From Flavobacterium noncentrifugens (GTDB taxonomy: Bacteria > Bacteroidota > Bacteroidia > Flavobacteriales > Flavobacteriaceae), in contig NZ_FNEZ01000002.1 of assembly GCF_900100375.1 (NCBI RefSeq), positions 62,001-126,000 on the forward strand: a stretch of 64,000 nucleotides of DNA, read 5' to 3'. How positions within the stretch are numbered: the stretch's first letter is position 1; each line of letters opens with the position of its first letter. The position numbers and the translations under genes were made by a program. Under the pieces are notes generated by a model. The model ran no database searches, was not told the origin of the DNA, and saw only the letters and a list, made by a program, of their open reading frames with translations. This document shows, one piece after another, positions 33,660 to 42,960 of this stretch.

Positions 33660-36071
33660 ATGAGCCAAAAACAATCGTCAACTAAAGGCAAAGTCATCCT
33701 CGGATATTTACTGATATTCGCCATTGCCGTGGTTTCGGTCTGGTTCATCTACAACGAAATCCTTAAAATCGCGATTCCCGACAAAGACGTCAATTCGGAA
33801 AACAAAAAAATCATCCAGATCAGCAATGCGATTGCCAACTTATATGCGTCTGAAGCTGCGGGGCGTAATTCCATTCTAACGGGTTCTTCCAAAGATTTTA
33901 AAGAATATCAAAAACTGCTCGACAGCGTCAACAACCAGATCGAACAAATCAAAACCGACAGCGATCCGGCGCAACTCGGCAAACTCGACACGATTCAAAA
34001 CCTGCTCAAAAAGAAAAAAAACAGCATCAACGGCATTATCCAGTTCCGGAATTTCTACAACCAGCAAAACACTTTCGACCGCGCCGTCGGCAAAATTTAC
34101 AAAGTCAAGGATTCTTTAAACCGAAGCGTAAAACCAATCCAGTTTCGGGACAACTCGCAAATGCGCGAATTCCTGAACAATGTACTGACGAAAAAGCAAA
34201 TGGATTCGCTGAGTAAATTGCCGGTTTCGAATGAAAAGTTGACTTCCGAAATCGAGAAAATGCTGACACAGGTTGTGATCAAAGATAACAAGATGAAATA
34301 CCAGTTGTTTCGGAAAGAGCAAAGTCTGCAGGACGAAAACCGCATCATTTCGGATCAGCTTCGGATTGTACTTTCGTCGTTGGAAAAAGAAATTTTACAA
34401 AAATCGTATCTGAAGATCAACAAATCCAAATCGGCGATCAACAACACGATCGAAACCATCGCCTGGATTGGCGCGATCACTTTTTGCCTGTTGATTCTGT
34501 TTGCCGGAATCATCATCCGGGATTTAACCATCAGCCAGAATTACAGGAAACAGCTTGAGGAACTCAACGACGACAAGGAAAACCTGCTGCGAAGTAAAAC
34601 AATGTTAATGGCAACGGTCACGCACGACATTCAAACGCCGCTTGGAAGCGTAATTGGGTTTTCTGATTTGCTGAAAAATACCGAAACCACGCCGAAACAA
34701 AAGCAATATCTCGACAATATCAAACATTCGGCGCAATACATTATTAAGTTGGTGAATGATTTGCTCGATTTTTCGAAGCTTGAAAACAATAAGATCAACA
34801 TTGAAAAAGTCAGTTTCAATTTCAAGGAACTGATCGAAAGTACGTGCAAACCATTAGAACCAAATGCGACGAACAAAAACATCGAATTGCGTTTTGATGT
34901 TGACGATGCGCTTGACCAGAATTTCATTTCCGATCCGTATCGCTTAAAGCAGATTTTGACGAATTTAATTTCGAATGCGATTAAATTTACGCAGCGCGGT
35001 TCGGTTGAAGTTAGCGCCAAACTCGAAAACCACAAAATAATCGTCGCCGTGATCGACACCGGAATCGGGATTGCGAAAGACGAACAAGAAGCTGTTTTTA
35101 AAGAATTTACCCAAGCGCATGCCGGGATCGAAAAGAAATTTGGCGGCACCGGTTTGGGTTTGACGATTGCCAAAAGATTGCTTGAAATGCTCGACGGAAC
35201 GATAGAACTCGAAAGTATCGAAGGACAAGGCTCGATTTTCACGATCGAAATTCCGGCCATTGCATCAGAAATTAAAAAGTATGAATCCAATAAATTGCAG
35301 CCTTCAGGGGCATTTGACTTTTTGGAGAACAGAAAAATTTTAATTGTCGATGATGATGCGATGCAGTTGTCGCTGATGAAAGAAATTTTCAGCAATTATC
35401 CGGTTCAAATTACAACGATCACCGATGCTTCGAATGTCAAAGCAATGCTCGAAAACGAAAAGTTCGACTTGATTTTAAGCGACATCCAAATGCCGCAGAT
35501 CGACGGATTTGAATTGGTTCGAATCATCAGAAACAACAACAATCCTGAAATTGCCACCATTCCGGTAGTCGCACTTTCGGGAAAAAGGGATCTGAATCCC
35601 GAAGATTTTACGAGCAAAGGATTTACGGCTTTTCATCCAAAACCATTGCAGCTTGACGAATTACTGCTGCTGATCAAAGCAATTTTTAAAAACGAAAAGT
35701 TTACCAATACAAAAATCCGCAAAAGCGAAAATACCGGAAAGTTGTTCGACCTTAAAACTTTAAACCAGTTTACACAAAATGATCCGCACGCGCTCAAAAT
35801 GATTGTTGAAAATTTTATTGAAAGTACGCAGGAAAATTGCAGCGTTTTAAAATGGGCTGCAGCCGAAAATGATTTGGAAAAACTATCTGAAACTGCTCAT
35901 AAAATGATTCCGATGTTCAGGCAAATGGAAGTACATTCGGTTGTTGTTTTACTCGAACCACTGGAAGATCAGAAATTAAATCTGGAAGTAAATGGAATGA
36001 AAGATTATGTTGCAAATAGCTGTCAGAAAATAGAGGAACTGGTAATCCGGTTGAAGATCGAGGTGCTTTAG
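33660..36071 (+). CDS. Hybrid histidine kinase with receiver and Hpt domains
   Basis: An 803-residue membrane sensor. A first helix (YLLIFAIAVVSVWFIYN) and a second (ITFCLLILFAGIIIRDL, about 275-292) frame a ~240-residue periplasmic helical sensor. Then HisKA (ATVTHDIQTPLGSVIGF), HATPase (NLISNAIKF, DTGIGIA, GGTGLGLTIAKRLLEM), a receiver (IVDDDAMQLSLM, phosphoacceptor Asp in LILSDIQMPQIDG, later Lys in FHPKP) and a C-terminal Hpt-like helix with SETAHKMIPMF. The chain allows a full phosphorelay inside one protein. It converges with the sigma-54 response regulator gene, 13 bases stop to stop, so the two probably work together. Confidence 0.9.
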   Translation: MSQKQSSTKGKVILGYLLIFAIAVVSVWFIYNEILKIAIPDKDVNSENKKIIQISNAIANLYASEAAGRNSILTGSSKDFKEYQKLLDSVNNQIEQIKTDSDPAQLGKLDTIQNLLKKKKNSINGIIQFRNFYNQQNTFDRAVGKIYKVKDSLNRSVKPIQFRDNSQMREFLNNVLTKKQMDSLSKLPVSNEKLTSEIEKMLTQVVIKDNKMKYQLFRKEQSLQDENRIISDQLRIVLSSLEKEILQKSYLKINKSKSAINNTIETIAWIGAITFCLLILFAGIIIRDLTISQNYRKQLEELNDDKENLLRSKTMLMATVTHDIQTPLGSVIGFSDLLKNTETTPKQKQYLDNIKHSAQYIIKLVNDLLDFSKLENNKINIEKVSFNFKELIESTCKPLEPNATNKNIELRFDVDDALDQNFISDPYRLKQILTNLISNAIKFTQRGSVEVSAKLENHKIIVAVIDTGIGIAKDEQEAVFKEFTQAHAGIEKKFGGTGLGLTIAKRLLEMLDGTIELESIEGQGSIFTIEIPAIASEIKKYESNKLQPSGAFDFLENRKILIVDDDAMQLSLMKEIFSNYPVQITTITDASNVKAMLENEKFDLILSDIQMPQIDGFELVRIIRNNNNPEIATIPVVALSGKRDLNPEDFTSKGFTAFHPKPLQLDELLLLIKAIFKNEKFTNTKIRKSENTGKLFDLKTLNQFTQNDPHALKMIVENFIESTQENCSVLKWAAAENDLEKLSETAHKMIPMFRQMEVHSVVVLLEPLEDQKLNLEVNGMKDYVANSCQKIEELVIRLKIEVL

Positions 36072-36084
36072 GTTGAATGACAAT

Positions 36085-37437
36085 TTACAAATCAATATTG
36101 TACAGCTTCAGTTTATTATACAACGTTTTTCGGTCGATATCCAGCAATTTTGCCGCTTTTGATTTATTGAAATTTGCGCGTTCCAAAGCCGATCGAATTG
36201 CCGATTCTTCATTGAGTTTTGAATAAGCCGGAACTTCTTCCGTTGTATTTGCGTTTAACATTTCCTGCGGTAAAACCGCAATTGAAATGACATCCGATTT
36301 TGTCAAAAGTACCGAACGCTTGATCGTGTTTTTCATTTCACGCAAATTTCCCGGCCAGTCATAGTTCATAAATAAATCGGAAACTTCTTTGTCAAACCCC
36401 AAAATATCTTTCTCCAGATCTTCATTGGCTGCAGCCAGAAAATGGTTTGCGAAAATCATGATGTCGTGTTTTCGCTCGGACAATTTGGGTGCCTGAATGC
36501 TGAATTCATTGAGCCTGTGGTATAAATCTTCACGGAAATCGCTTTTTTTTACGGCCTCAGACAAATCTTCGTTGGTCGCTGCAATCACGCGAATGTCGAC
36601 TTTGATCTCATTGTTGCTTCCAATCGGTTTGACTTTGCGTTCCTGAAGTGCGCGAAGCAACTGGATTTGGACTTCATATGACAAATTGCCAACTTCATCC
36701 AGGAAGATCGTTCCGCCGTTTGCCGCCTCAAAATGCCCGGTTTTATCAGTTACTGCGCCGGTAAACGAACCTTTAAGATGGCCGAAAAATTCGCTCGATG
36801 CCAGCTCTTTTGGGATCGCGCCACAATCGACTGCGATAAAAGGCTTGTTGGCGCGTTTGCTTTGCATGTGAATCGAATGCGCGATGTATTCTTTTCCTGT
36901 TCCGCTGTCGCCGATGATCAAAACCGACATGTTTGTTGGTGCCACCAGGGAAATGTATTCGTGCAACTGATCAGAATGCGAGCTGATCCCTGTTACAAAT
37001 GAAGGCGTATTATTGTTGGATTTTTTCGGGGAAGTTTTTTCTTTCTGAAGGGAAACTGGTTCGGATTTTTCGTTTTTCTTTTTAAGCGCCTGTTCTATCG
37101 TATGCAGGATCTCATCAGGATTGATCGGCTTTCCGACATAATCGTATGCGCCAATTTTCATCGCATTGACCGCCGTTTTAATATCGGTATAACCCGTCAT
37201 TAAAATGACCTGGGTTTCAAATGAAATTTCCTTGGCAAGTTTTAAGATCGCTAATCCATCACTGTCCGGCAACCTGATATCGGTTAAAACCACATCAAAT
37301 TTCTGGCTTTTGATGCATGCTTCGGCTTCGTTCGCGTTAAATGCATTCATCACTTCATAGCCTTTTTTTTGTAAAAAAGTTTTCAGCATCATGCAGAAGG
37401 CAGTGTCGTCATCAATGACCAGGATTTTTGAACTCAT
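36085..37437 (-). CDS. Sigma-54-dependent response regulator (NtrC family)
   Basis: A 450-residue activator: receiver (VIDDDTAFCMML, Asp in VVLTDIRLPDSDG, Lys in VGKPINP), AAA+ domain with Walker A IIGDSGTGKEYIA, the sigma-54 contact loop GSFTGA (Ser in place of the usual Ala of GAFTGA), Walker B GGTIFLDEVG, and a Fis-type HTH at the end (NKSKAAKLLDIDRKTLYNKL). It should drive RpoN-dependent genes after phosphorylation, probably by the convergent hybrid kinase. A TAAATTTG box on the minus strand at 37,466-37,473 may be its promoter. Confidence 0.92.
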   Translation of the reverse strand: MSSKILVIDDDTAFCMMLKTFLQKKGYEVMNAFNANEAEACIKSQKFDVVLTDIRLPDSDGLAILKLAKEISFETQVILMTGYTDIKTAVNAMKIGAYDYVGKPINPDEILHTIEQALKKKNEKSEPVSLQKEKTSPKKSNNNTPSFVTGISSHSDQLHEYISLVAPTNMSVLIIGDSGTGKEYIAHSIHMQSKRANKPFIAVDCGAIPKELASSEFFGHLKGSFTGAVTDKTGHFEAANGGTIFLDEVGNLSYEVQIQLLRALQERKVKPIGSNNEIKVDIRVIAATNEDLSEAVKKSDFREDLYHRLNEFSIQAPKLSERKHDIMIFANHFLAAANEDLEKDILGFDKEVSDLFMNYDWPGNLREMKNTIKRSVLLTKSDVISIAVLPQEMLNANTTEEVPAYSKLNEESAIRSALERANFNKSKAAKLLDIDRKTLYNKLKLYNIDL

Positions 37438-37876
37438 GAGTTGCTTAGAATTGGGCGTTGGTTTACAAATTTAAAATTTTATAATCATTTCTGCGTGTTA
37501 ATATCTGTTATAATCCAAAAACACAAAAGGAGTCATTGCTGACTCCTTTTGTGCGAAGATTGCTCTCCATTACCCAATTTAACTTAACTATGCTTCTTGT
37601 AGAAAGCTGCTTTGATGAGCGACTTTGTTGGTTTCGGAACCGAAACCTTTATATTTTGTGTTGATCGTCGTTTCGATTTGATAGGGTTATTGAAAGAATG
37701 ATGCCAAATCGTATAAGCTCAATTAAATTCGCTTAAATATCTTTGATAACGCTACTTCACACAGGTGGGAATCTCACTCAAGCTAAAAAACGTTTCGTGG
37801 AAATGTGTAGAAAATAATTTGGAAGTGTGGAAAATGCCACACAAAAATGTAACTTACTGGCGCAAAATAAATTTTA
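37438..37876. other. 439-base gap with hairpin and possible small minus-strand gene
   Basis: No sure gene. It holds the likely promoter of the response regulator, a strong hairpin at 37,522-37,553 and, on the minus strand at about 37,584-37,715, a 44-codon open stretch ending VSVPKPTKSLIKAAFYKK without a normal start codon. On the plus strand TATCTTTG at 37,738-37,745 lies 131 bases before the LysE-like gene. Confidence 0.4.
37522..37553. terminator. Strong intrinsic terminator hairpin
   Basis: A perfect 14-bp stem (CACAAAAGGAGTCA and complement) with a TTGC loop. It lies about 30 bases beyond the end of the small minus-strand reading frame and upstream of the response regulator gene, so it most likely ends a short transcript from the right. 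Confidence 0.7.
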
Positions 37877-38524
37877 ATGAAGGTTCTCAAAAATGTAGTT
37901 ATTGGTTTCCTGATCAGTTTTATGGGTTCGCTTCCCATGGGTTACCTCACCATCGTTGGCTTCGAATTGTATGATAAATTAGGGATGCCTGCGCTGGTTT
38001 CGTATCTTTTTGGTGTCATTAGTATTGAAGTATTCGTGATTTATTTCACGCTGATTTTCGCAGATAAGCTTGCGAGAAATAAAAAACTCATTAGGATCAT
38101 TGATTTTCTATACATTTTTTTCCTGCTCCTATTGGCTTATATTTTTTATTCCCATTCTAAAACAACTGCCGCCGAAGGCAGTTACTGGCAGGAATATGCG
38201 TCTTTTTCGCCTTACATCATTGGCGTGATATTAAGCGCTATTAATTTTGTGCAAGTGCCGTTCTGGGTAGCTTGGAATTTATATTTACTCAGCAACAAGT
38301 TCATTTCAGCCGATTTAAAATTCAGGTTCTGGTACGTTAGCGGAACCCTCGCCGGATCATTTTTCGGCATCATGACCATTTCATTGTTCCTCAATTATGT
38401 CAGCAACGCCAGCAGTTTTTTTTCAAAATACCTGATGTCGCATATCATTCCGCTATTGTTTGTCACGCTGGCCGTTTTCCAGGCCTATCGTTTTTACACC
38501 AAACACATTGCAAAGAAGAAGTGA
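37877..38524 (+). CDS. LysE-type membrane exporter
   Basis: A 215-residue protein with about six membrane helices (for example VVIGFLISFMGSLPMGY, LVSYLFGVISIEVFVIYF, FLYIFFLLLLAYIFY). The early GSLPMGYLTIVG matches the Pro/Gly motif of the LysE/RhtB amino-acid exporter superfamily, and a second half repeats the pattern. The substrate is unknown. It stands alone, followed by repeats. Confidence 0.75.
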   Translation: MKVLKNVVIGFLISFMGSLPMGYLTIVGFELYDKLGMPALVSYLFGVISIEVFVIYFTLIFADKLARNKKLIRIIDFLYIFFLLLLAYIFYSHSKTTAAEGSYWQEYASFSPYIIGVILSAINFVQVPFWVAWNLYLLSNKFISADLKFRFWYVSGTLAGSFFGIMTISLFLNYVSNASSFFSKYLMSHIIPLLFVTLAVFQAYRFYTKHIAKKK

Positions 38525-38529
38525 TTTTT

Positions 38530-38641
38530 GGGCGTGCCACCGGCTCCGCTGCGCTGCGCCGCTGTCAGGCTGTCCGCTGCAATCTTTTTAATCTCCGCTT
38601 TGCTGCGATTTAAAAAGGATTTCCACTTCCATCCTTCACGC
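38530..38641 (+). repeat. Intergenic repeat family A, copy 1
   Basis: Begins GGGCGTGCC, contains GGCTGTCCGCTGCAATCTTTTT and AAAAAGGATTTCC, ends CATCCTTCACGC. The two T/A-rich inner arms (CAATCTTTTT / AAAAAGGATT) can pair. Other copies: 42,961-43,112, 44,551-44,630, 51,807-51,944, 54,171-54,249, 54,785-54,880. Confidence 0.7.
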
Positions 38642-38661
38642 AAAAAAGTATCCTAAATAAA

Positions 38662-38846
38662 AAACCATTAAGTACATTAAGTGTAATTTCTTGTTTTCTT
38701 AATGCTCTTATGGTTTTTATCAAGATGGTGCGAATTCCCAATCCGTGCCTACAATATCATATTTAACTTGCTGCTTTTCTTTGTTGGCACGGTACAATCC
38801 TACGCGATCGTTCAGCTTAATTGACCTTATTTTCTTAATGGTTTAA
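38662..38846. repeat. Palindromic repeat family B, copy 1 (interrupted)
   Basis: Starts AACCATTAAGTACATTAAG and ends TTCTTAATGGTTT, with a CTTAATGCTCTTATGGTTT half unit at 38,698-38,715. The outer arms are inverted repeats. About 110 bases of another hairpin-forming sequence lie between the halves. Confidence 0.6.
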
Positions 38847-38923
38847 AAACAAACGATAAATTGTCTATTCTGATTCCAACACTACACACATTTATTATTA
38901 TTTTTACGCTTGAATACAATCCA

Positions 38924-39604
38924 ATGAGTAAAAACATCATCATCACCGGCACCAGCCGTGGCATCGGTCACCAGCTCGCTTTGCAGTTTGCTAATGCCGG
39001 TCATCAGGTGCTTGCGCTTTCCCGCAAAATACCGCAGGATTTGCTGGCACACCAAAACATCAGCTGCCTTTCAGTAGATTTATCTGAAGAAAGCGACCTG
39101 CAAAAAGTAGAAGATTTCCTTTCATCGACGTGGAAAAAAGCAGATGCAATCATCCACAACGCCGGAAGCTTGATCCTAAAGCCATTCGCAGAAATCACCA
39201 CATCCGAATTTGAAAATATATATAAAGTCAATGTTTTTGCCGTAGCAGCGTTAACAAGGATTGCGTTGCCGTATTTGCAGAAAGGCAGCCATGTGGTTTC
39301 CATCAGCAGCATGGGCGGCATCCAGGGCAGTGTGAAATTTGCAGGGTTGTCGGCATACAGTTCGAGCAAAGGTGCTGTCATCACTTTGTCTGAATTGCTG
39401 GCTGAAGAATATCGGGAACGCGGCATTGCCTTCAATGTTCTCGCATTGGGATCGGTGCAAACAGAAATGCTCGCCGAAGCTTTTCCGGGTTATCAGGCGC
39501 CGTTATCCGCAGCTGAAATGGCCAGTTATATTTTTGATTTTACGCTCAACGGCAATAAATATTTCAATGGGAAAGTGCTCCAGGTTTCAGCAACAACACC
39601 TTAA
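38924..39604 (+). CDS. Short-chain dehydrogenase/reductase
   Basis: A 226-residue NAD(P)-dependent oxidoreductase of the classical SDR family: cofactor motif TGTSRGIGHQLA (TGxxxGxG), NAG in IIHNAGSLI, catalytic Ser in VVSISSMGG, Tyr-x-x-x-Lys in YSSSKGA. The substrate cannot be told. The Met at 38,924 precedes the usual first strand (KNIIITG); the frame is open 21 codons further up but that part is non-conserved and hydrophobic. It is followed by the SprT-like gene 35 bases later. Confidence 0.9.
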   Translation: MSKNIIITGTSRGIGHQLALQFANAGHQVLALSRKIPQDLLAHQNISCLSVDLSEESDLQKVEDFLSSTWKKADAIIHNAGSLILKPFAEITTSEFENIYKVNVFAVAALTRIALPYLQKGSHVVSISSMGGIQGSVKFAGLSAYSSSKGAVITLSELLAEEYRERGIAFNVLALGSVQTEMLAEAFPGYQAPLSAAEMASYIFDFTLNGNKYFNGKVLQVSATTP

Positions 39605-39638
39605 AAAGGTACAAATCTAAATCCATAACGTATAACTT

Positions 39639-40238
39639 TTGAACGAGACTTTAGCCAGATATTTGCCCGAACATGCCGTGAAGCCGGTTTTCGAACTCAT
39701 CGTTGCCAATGAAGTGCACCTGAAGATCGTAAATGAACGCATGACGCGGCATGGCGATTATCGCAAAGCATTGGGTGGAAAGCATGAAATCACGGTCAAT
39801 TCGAGCCTCAATAAATATAAATTCCTGATCACGCTGGTGCATGAAATTTCGCATTTGGTCGCGTTTGAAAAGTTTGGAAGAAACATCAAGCCCCATGGAG
39901 GCGAATGGAAATATACCTTTCAGCGGCTAATGGTTCCATTTATCAGGCCCGAGATTTTTCCGGCACATTTGCTGCCGTTGCTCGCCAGGCATTTCAAGAA
40001 TCCGGCGGCAAGCAGCGATACCGACGCAACATTGGCATTGGCACTCAAACAGTTCGACAAGGAGAATGATAAAAATTATATCTTTGAAATTCCGTACGGC
40101 AGCAACTTTAGGATCCACAACGGGAAAATTTTTAAAAAGGGCGCATTGCGAACCAAAAGATATGAATGCGTTGAAGTGAGTTCAGGTCGCATGTACCTGT
40201 TCAACCCCAATGCAGAAGTGGAATTATTACCAAATTAA
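39639..40238 (+). CDS. SprT-like zinc metalloprotein
   Basis: A 199-residue protein with the zinc motif HEISH (H68, E69, H72) preceded by FLITLV and a SprT-like core (KALGGKHEITVNSSL before it, HGGEWKYTFQRLM after it, with a possible third ligand). The C-terminal part has strands (YGSNFRIHNGKIF) similar to the zinc-ribbon region of SprT proteins, but the ribbon cysteines are largely absent. The start is TTG at 39,639; there is no nearby ATG in frame. It precedes the guanylyltransferase gene by 8 bases. Confidence 0.85.
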   Translation: MNETLARYLPEHAVKPVFELIVANEVHLKIVNERMTRHGDYRKALGGKHEITVNSSLNKYKFLITLVHEISHLVAFEKFGRNIKPHGGEWKYTFQRLMVPFIRPEIFPAHLLPLLARHFKNPAASSDTDATLALALKQFDKENDKNYIFEIPYGSNFRIHNGKIFKKGALRTKRYECVEVSSGRMYLFNPNAEVELLPN

Positions 40239-40246
40239 AAGCAATA

Positions 40247-41308
40247 ATGAACAAAAATTATTACGCGATATTGATGGCCGGCGGGGTAGGATCGAGGTTC
40301 TGGCCGGTAAGTACTGCCGAATTTCCAAAGCAGTTTCACGACATGCTTGGTTCTGGTTCGACATTGATCCAGAAAACGTTCAGCAGGCTGTCAAAACTCA
40401 TTCCGGCAGAGAATATCCTGATCCTGACCAATGAAAGATACAATGACATTGTTTTAGAGCAACTTCCAATGGTGAAGCCTGAGCAGGTTTTGCTGGAACC
40501 TGCCATGCGAAATACGGCACCTTGTATCTTATATGCTTCTTTAAAAATCCAGAAACAAAACCCGGATGCCGTCATGGTTGTTGCGCCAAGCGACCATTGG
40601 ATTGAAGATGAAAATGCTTTTGTTGCCGATCTTCAGGCCTGTTTCGATTTTTGTACACAAGAAACCGCCTTGATGACTTTAGGCATTCAGCCTACTTTTC
40701 CAAATACAGGTTTTGGTTACATCGAATACGACAAATCTGATGAAAAACCAATAAAGAAAGTAAGTCATTTCAGGGAAAAACCCGATTATGAAACGGCAAA
40801 ATCATTTCTGGAAAAAGGGAATTTTCTATGGAATGGCGGCATTTTTATCTGGAGCGCCAAAACGATTACGGCTGCTTTTGAAAAATTTCAGCCGCAGATG
40901 AATGCTTTGTTCCAGAAAGGGATAGAGAGCTACAATACAGCTGATGAAGTTCGTTTCATCAATGAAAATTATGCAGCGGCAGAAAATATTTCGATTGATT
41001 ATGCAGTCATGGAAAATGCAGAAAACGTGTATGTCCTCCCTGCAACTTTTGACTGGAACGACCTTGGAACCTGGGGTTCGCTGCATGAAAAACTCGGTAA
41101 GGATGAAAACAACAATGCGGTTGTAAACGCCAGGGTAATTCTTGAAAATGCATCAAACAATATCATCCGGACCGATTCTAAAAAAATCATTATCATTGAT
41201 GGCCTTGATGATTTTATTATCGTCGACAAAGACAATATCTTATTGATTTATCCCAAGTCAAAAGAGCAGGACATTAAAAGAATTACCGGATTGGCTGCAG
41301 AATTGTAA
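40247..41308 (+). CDS. manC: Mannose-1-phosphate guanylyltransferase
   Basis: Makes GDP-mannose from GTP and mannose-1-phosphate, for surface polysaccharide or glycoprotein sugars. The nucleotide-binding start is LMAGGVGSRFWPVS with FPKQF, followed by LLEPAMRNTAPCI, VVAPSDHWI and FWNGG-like FLWNGGIFIW. The active-site FxEKP block reads HFREKPDYETA. 353 aa is the length of the single-domain enzyme without the PMI domain. It shares a transcript with the SprT-like gene and ends at a strong terminator. Confidence 0.92.
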   Translation: MNKNYYAILMAGGVGSRFWPVSTAEFPKQFHDMLGSGSTLIQKTFSRLSKLIPAENILILTNERYNDIVLEQLPMVKPEQVLLEPAMRNTAPCILYASLKIQKQNPDAVMVVAPSDHWIEDENAFVADLQACFDFCTQETALMTLGIQPTFPNTGFGYIEYDKSDEKPIKKVSHFREKPDYETAKSFLEKGNFLWNGGIFIWSAKTITAAFEKFQPQMNALFQKGIESYNTADEVRFINENYAAAENISIDYAVMENAENVYVLPATFDWNDLGTWGSLHEKLGKDENNNAVVNARVILENASNNIIRTDSKKIIIIDGLDDFIIVDKDNILLIYPKSKEQDIKRITGLAAEL

Positions 41309-41329
41309 AGCACAGATAGATTATAAAAT

Positions 41330-41362
41330 AAAAAACCTGCAATTTTCGTTGCAGGTTTTTTT
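41330..41362. terminator. Bidirectional terminator between manC and the Mla genes
   Basis: AAAAAACCTGCAA pairs with TTGCAGGTTTTTT around a TTTTCG loop; A-run on one side and T-run on the other serve both convergent genes. Confidence 0.85.
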
Positions 41363-41375
41363 ATGTGATAGGAAT

Positions 41376-42137
41376 TTATCCTTTCAGATACGCTTCCCTT
41401 ACTTTCTTAAATAAATTTGAAGAATATACAAAATCGACTACTGCCTGATTGTCGGTTTTAAAGATTTCCTCTTTCGAACCCTGCCATTCTTTGAGCCCGT
41501 TTTTAAGGAAAACGATGTTCTCGCCAATTTCCATCACCGAGTTCATGTCGTGCGTATTGATTACCGTTGTGATGTTGTATTCTTCAGTGATTTCCTTGAT
41601 AAGGTTGTCAATCAGGATCGAAGTATTCGGGTCAAGCCCGGAATTTGGCTCATCACAAAACAAATATTTCGGATTGTTTACAATGGCTCGCGCAATGGCG
41701 ACACGTTTCTGCATTCCGCCAGAAATTTCAGAGGGCAATTTGTTGTGCGCTTCAGTCAGATTCACTCTTTTTAGAACAAAGTCAACACGGTCCTGGTTTT
41801 CAGATTTCGACTGCTTGGTAAACATTTTCAATGGAAACGCCACATTCTGCGCCACGGTCATCGAATCAAACAACGCGCTTCCTTGAAAAACCATCCCGAT
41901 TTCCGTACGCAGTTCGCGCTTTTCATCTTCGCTCATTTCCCAGTAAAAACGGCCGTCATAGGAGATTGTTCCTGAATCGGGTTTGTGTATTCCTAGCAAA
42001 GTCTTTAGCAAAACCGTCTTTCCGGATCCGCTCTGCCCAATGATCAAATTGGTTTTCCCGGTTTCAAAAACCGTCGAAATGCCTTTAAGGACTTTGCTGT
42101 CGCCAAAAGATTTCTCTAAATTTTTTACTTCTATCAT
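41376..42137 (-). CDS. mlaF: MlaF-type ABC transporter ATPase
   Basis: ATPase of the Mla-type lipid transporter of the inner membrane. It has Walker A GQSGSGKTVLL, the Q-loop in GMVFQGSALFDSMTV, signature SGGMQKR, Walker B YLFCDEPNSGLDP and the switch His (INTHDM). 253 aa from the chosen start. The frame is open to 42,197, but the Met at 42,137 starts the conserved IEVKNLEKSFG and overlaps the permease stop by four bases (ATGA), a sign of coupled translation. Confidence 0.9.
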   Translation of the reverse strand: MIEVKNLEKSFGDSKVLKGISTVFETGKTNLIIGQSGSGKTVLLKTLLGIHKPDSGTISYDGRFYWEMSEDEKRELRTEIGMVFQGSALFDSMTVAQNVAFPLKMFTKQSKSENQDRVDFVLKRVNLTEAHNKLPSEISGGMQKRVAIARAIVNNPKYLFCDEPNSGLDPNTSILIDNLIKEITEEYNITTVINTHDMNSVMEIGENIVFLKNGLKEWQGSKEEIFKTDNQAVVDFVYSSNLFKKVREAYLKG

Positions 42138-42883
42138 GAGCTTAAGAGCAATTGTGTTAATATGTAATTCAGCAAAATGATCGTCACCGACGTCCATACG
42201 AAAGAAACCGTACTGGCTTTTCCCACTTCCAATGCGCCGCCTTTCATGTAATACCCGTGAAATGACGGAATCGTAGCCAGCAACAATCCAAAAAGGAATG
42301 TTTTTATAAATGCGTAAACAATGTGAAACGGAATAAAATCCTGTTGTATCCCGCCGATAAATTCGTCACTTGTACCAAATCCGCCATATACTGCAGCCAT
42401 CCATCCACCTAATATTCCAAGAAACATTCCAATTCCGATAAGGAAAGGGTAGAGCAGCAACGCCATTAATTTTGGAAAAACGAGATAATTTAACGAATTA
42501 ACACCCATCACTTCAAGGGCGTCAATTTGCTCGGTCACACGCATGGTTCCTATGCTTGAAGTAATAAATGAACCCATTTTTCCCGCCATTACAATGGAAA
42601 CAAACGTTGGTGCAAACTCAAGAATTACAGATTGCCTGGTTGCAAATCCGATCAGGTATTTTGGAATTAACGGATTGGTAAGATTTAATGCAGTTTGAAT
42701 AGCAACGACTCCGCCCACGAAAAAGGTTATAAAAGCCACAATGCCAAGAGATCCGATGATTAAATCGTCAATTTCTTTTAAGATCAGGCCTTTCATGACC
42801 GACCATTTCGTGGGTTTGTTGAAAATTTCTTTCCACATCAGGAAATACCTCCCAATTTGCGATAAATAGCGAACGAGCATCAT
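42134..42883 (-). CDS. mlaE: MlaE-type ABC transporter permease
   Basis: A 249-residue permease with five to six helices. The family's core reads GGVVAIQTALNLTNP, FAPTFVSIVMAGKMGSFI and GTMRVTEQIDALEVMGVN (the E-x-DALxxMG block). It acts with the MlaF ATPase in lipid traffic between membranes. The MlaD-type substrate-binding gene, which usually follows in this phylum, is not adjacent here; the next gene downstream is on the other strand. Confidence 0.9.
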   Translation of the reverse strand: MMLVRYLSQIGRYFLMWKEIFNKPTKWSVMKGLILKEIDDLIIGSLGIVAFITFFVGGVVAIQTALNLTNPLIPKYLIGFATRQSVILEFAPTFVSIVMAGKMGSFITSSIGTMRVTEQIDALEVMGVNSLNYLVFPKLMALLLYPFLIGIGMFLGILGGWMAAVYGGFGTSDEFIGGIQQDFIPFHIVYAFIKTFLFGLLLATIPSFHGYYMKGGALEVGKASTVSFVWTSVTIILLNYILTQLLLSS

Positions 42884-42960
42884 ACATTTTAAATATACGC
42901 TAAAATAGGAAGAAGTTCCGACTTTGACGGCATCGGTTGTCGTAATTTATGATGTTTTTT

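Larger units (their letters stand above)
38525..38923. other. Gap filled with degenerate repeats
   Basis: No gene. It contains one copy of repeat family A (38,530-38,641), two half units of palindromic family B (38,662-38,715 and 38,825-38,846) and between them an imperfect 12-bp inverted repeat (CCGTGCCTACAA at 38,743-38,754 and its near complement at 38,781-38,792). Confidence 0.6.

Noticed and set aside
34631..35395. 254-codon minus-strand frame inside the hybrid kinase gene
   Set aside because: It is antisense to the conserved HisKA and HATPase region; its Ser/Phe/Leu-rich composition is the usual mirror of a coding strand.
37765..37974. 69-codon plus-strand frame before the LysE-like gene
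   Set aside because: It overlaps the LysE-like gene start in another frame and shows no conserved features.
39004..39435. 143-codon minus-strand frame in the SDR gene
   Set aside because: It is antisense to the conserved SDR core.
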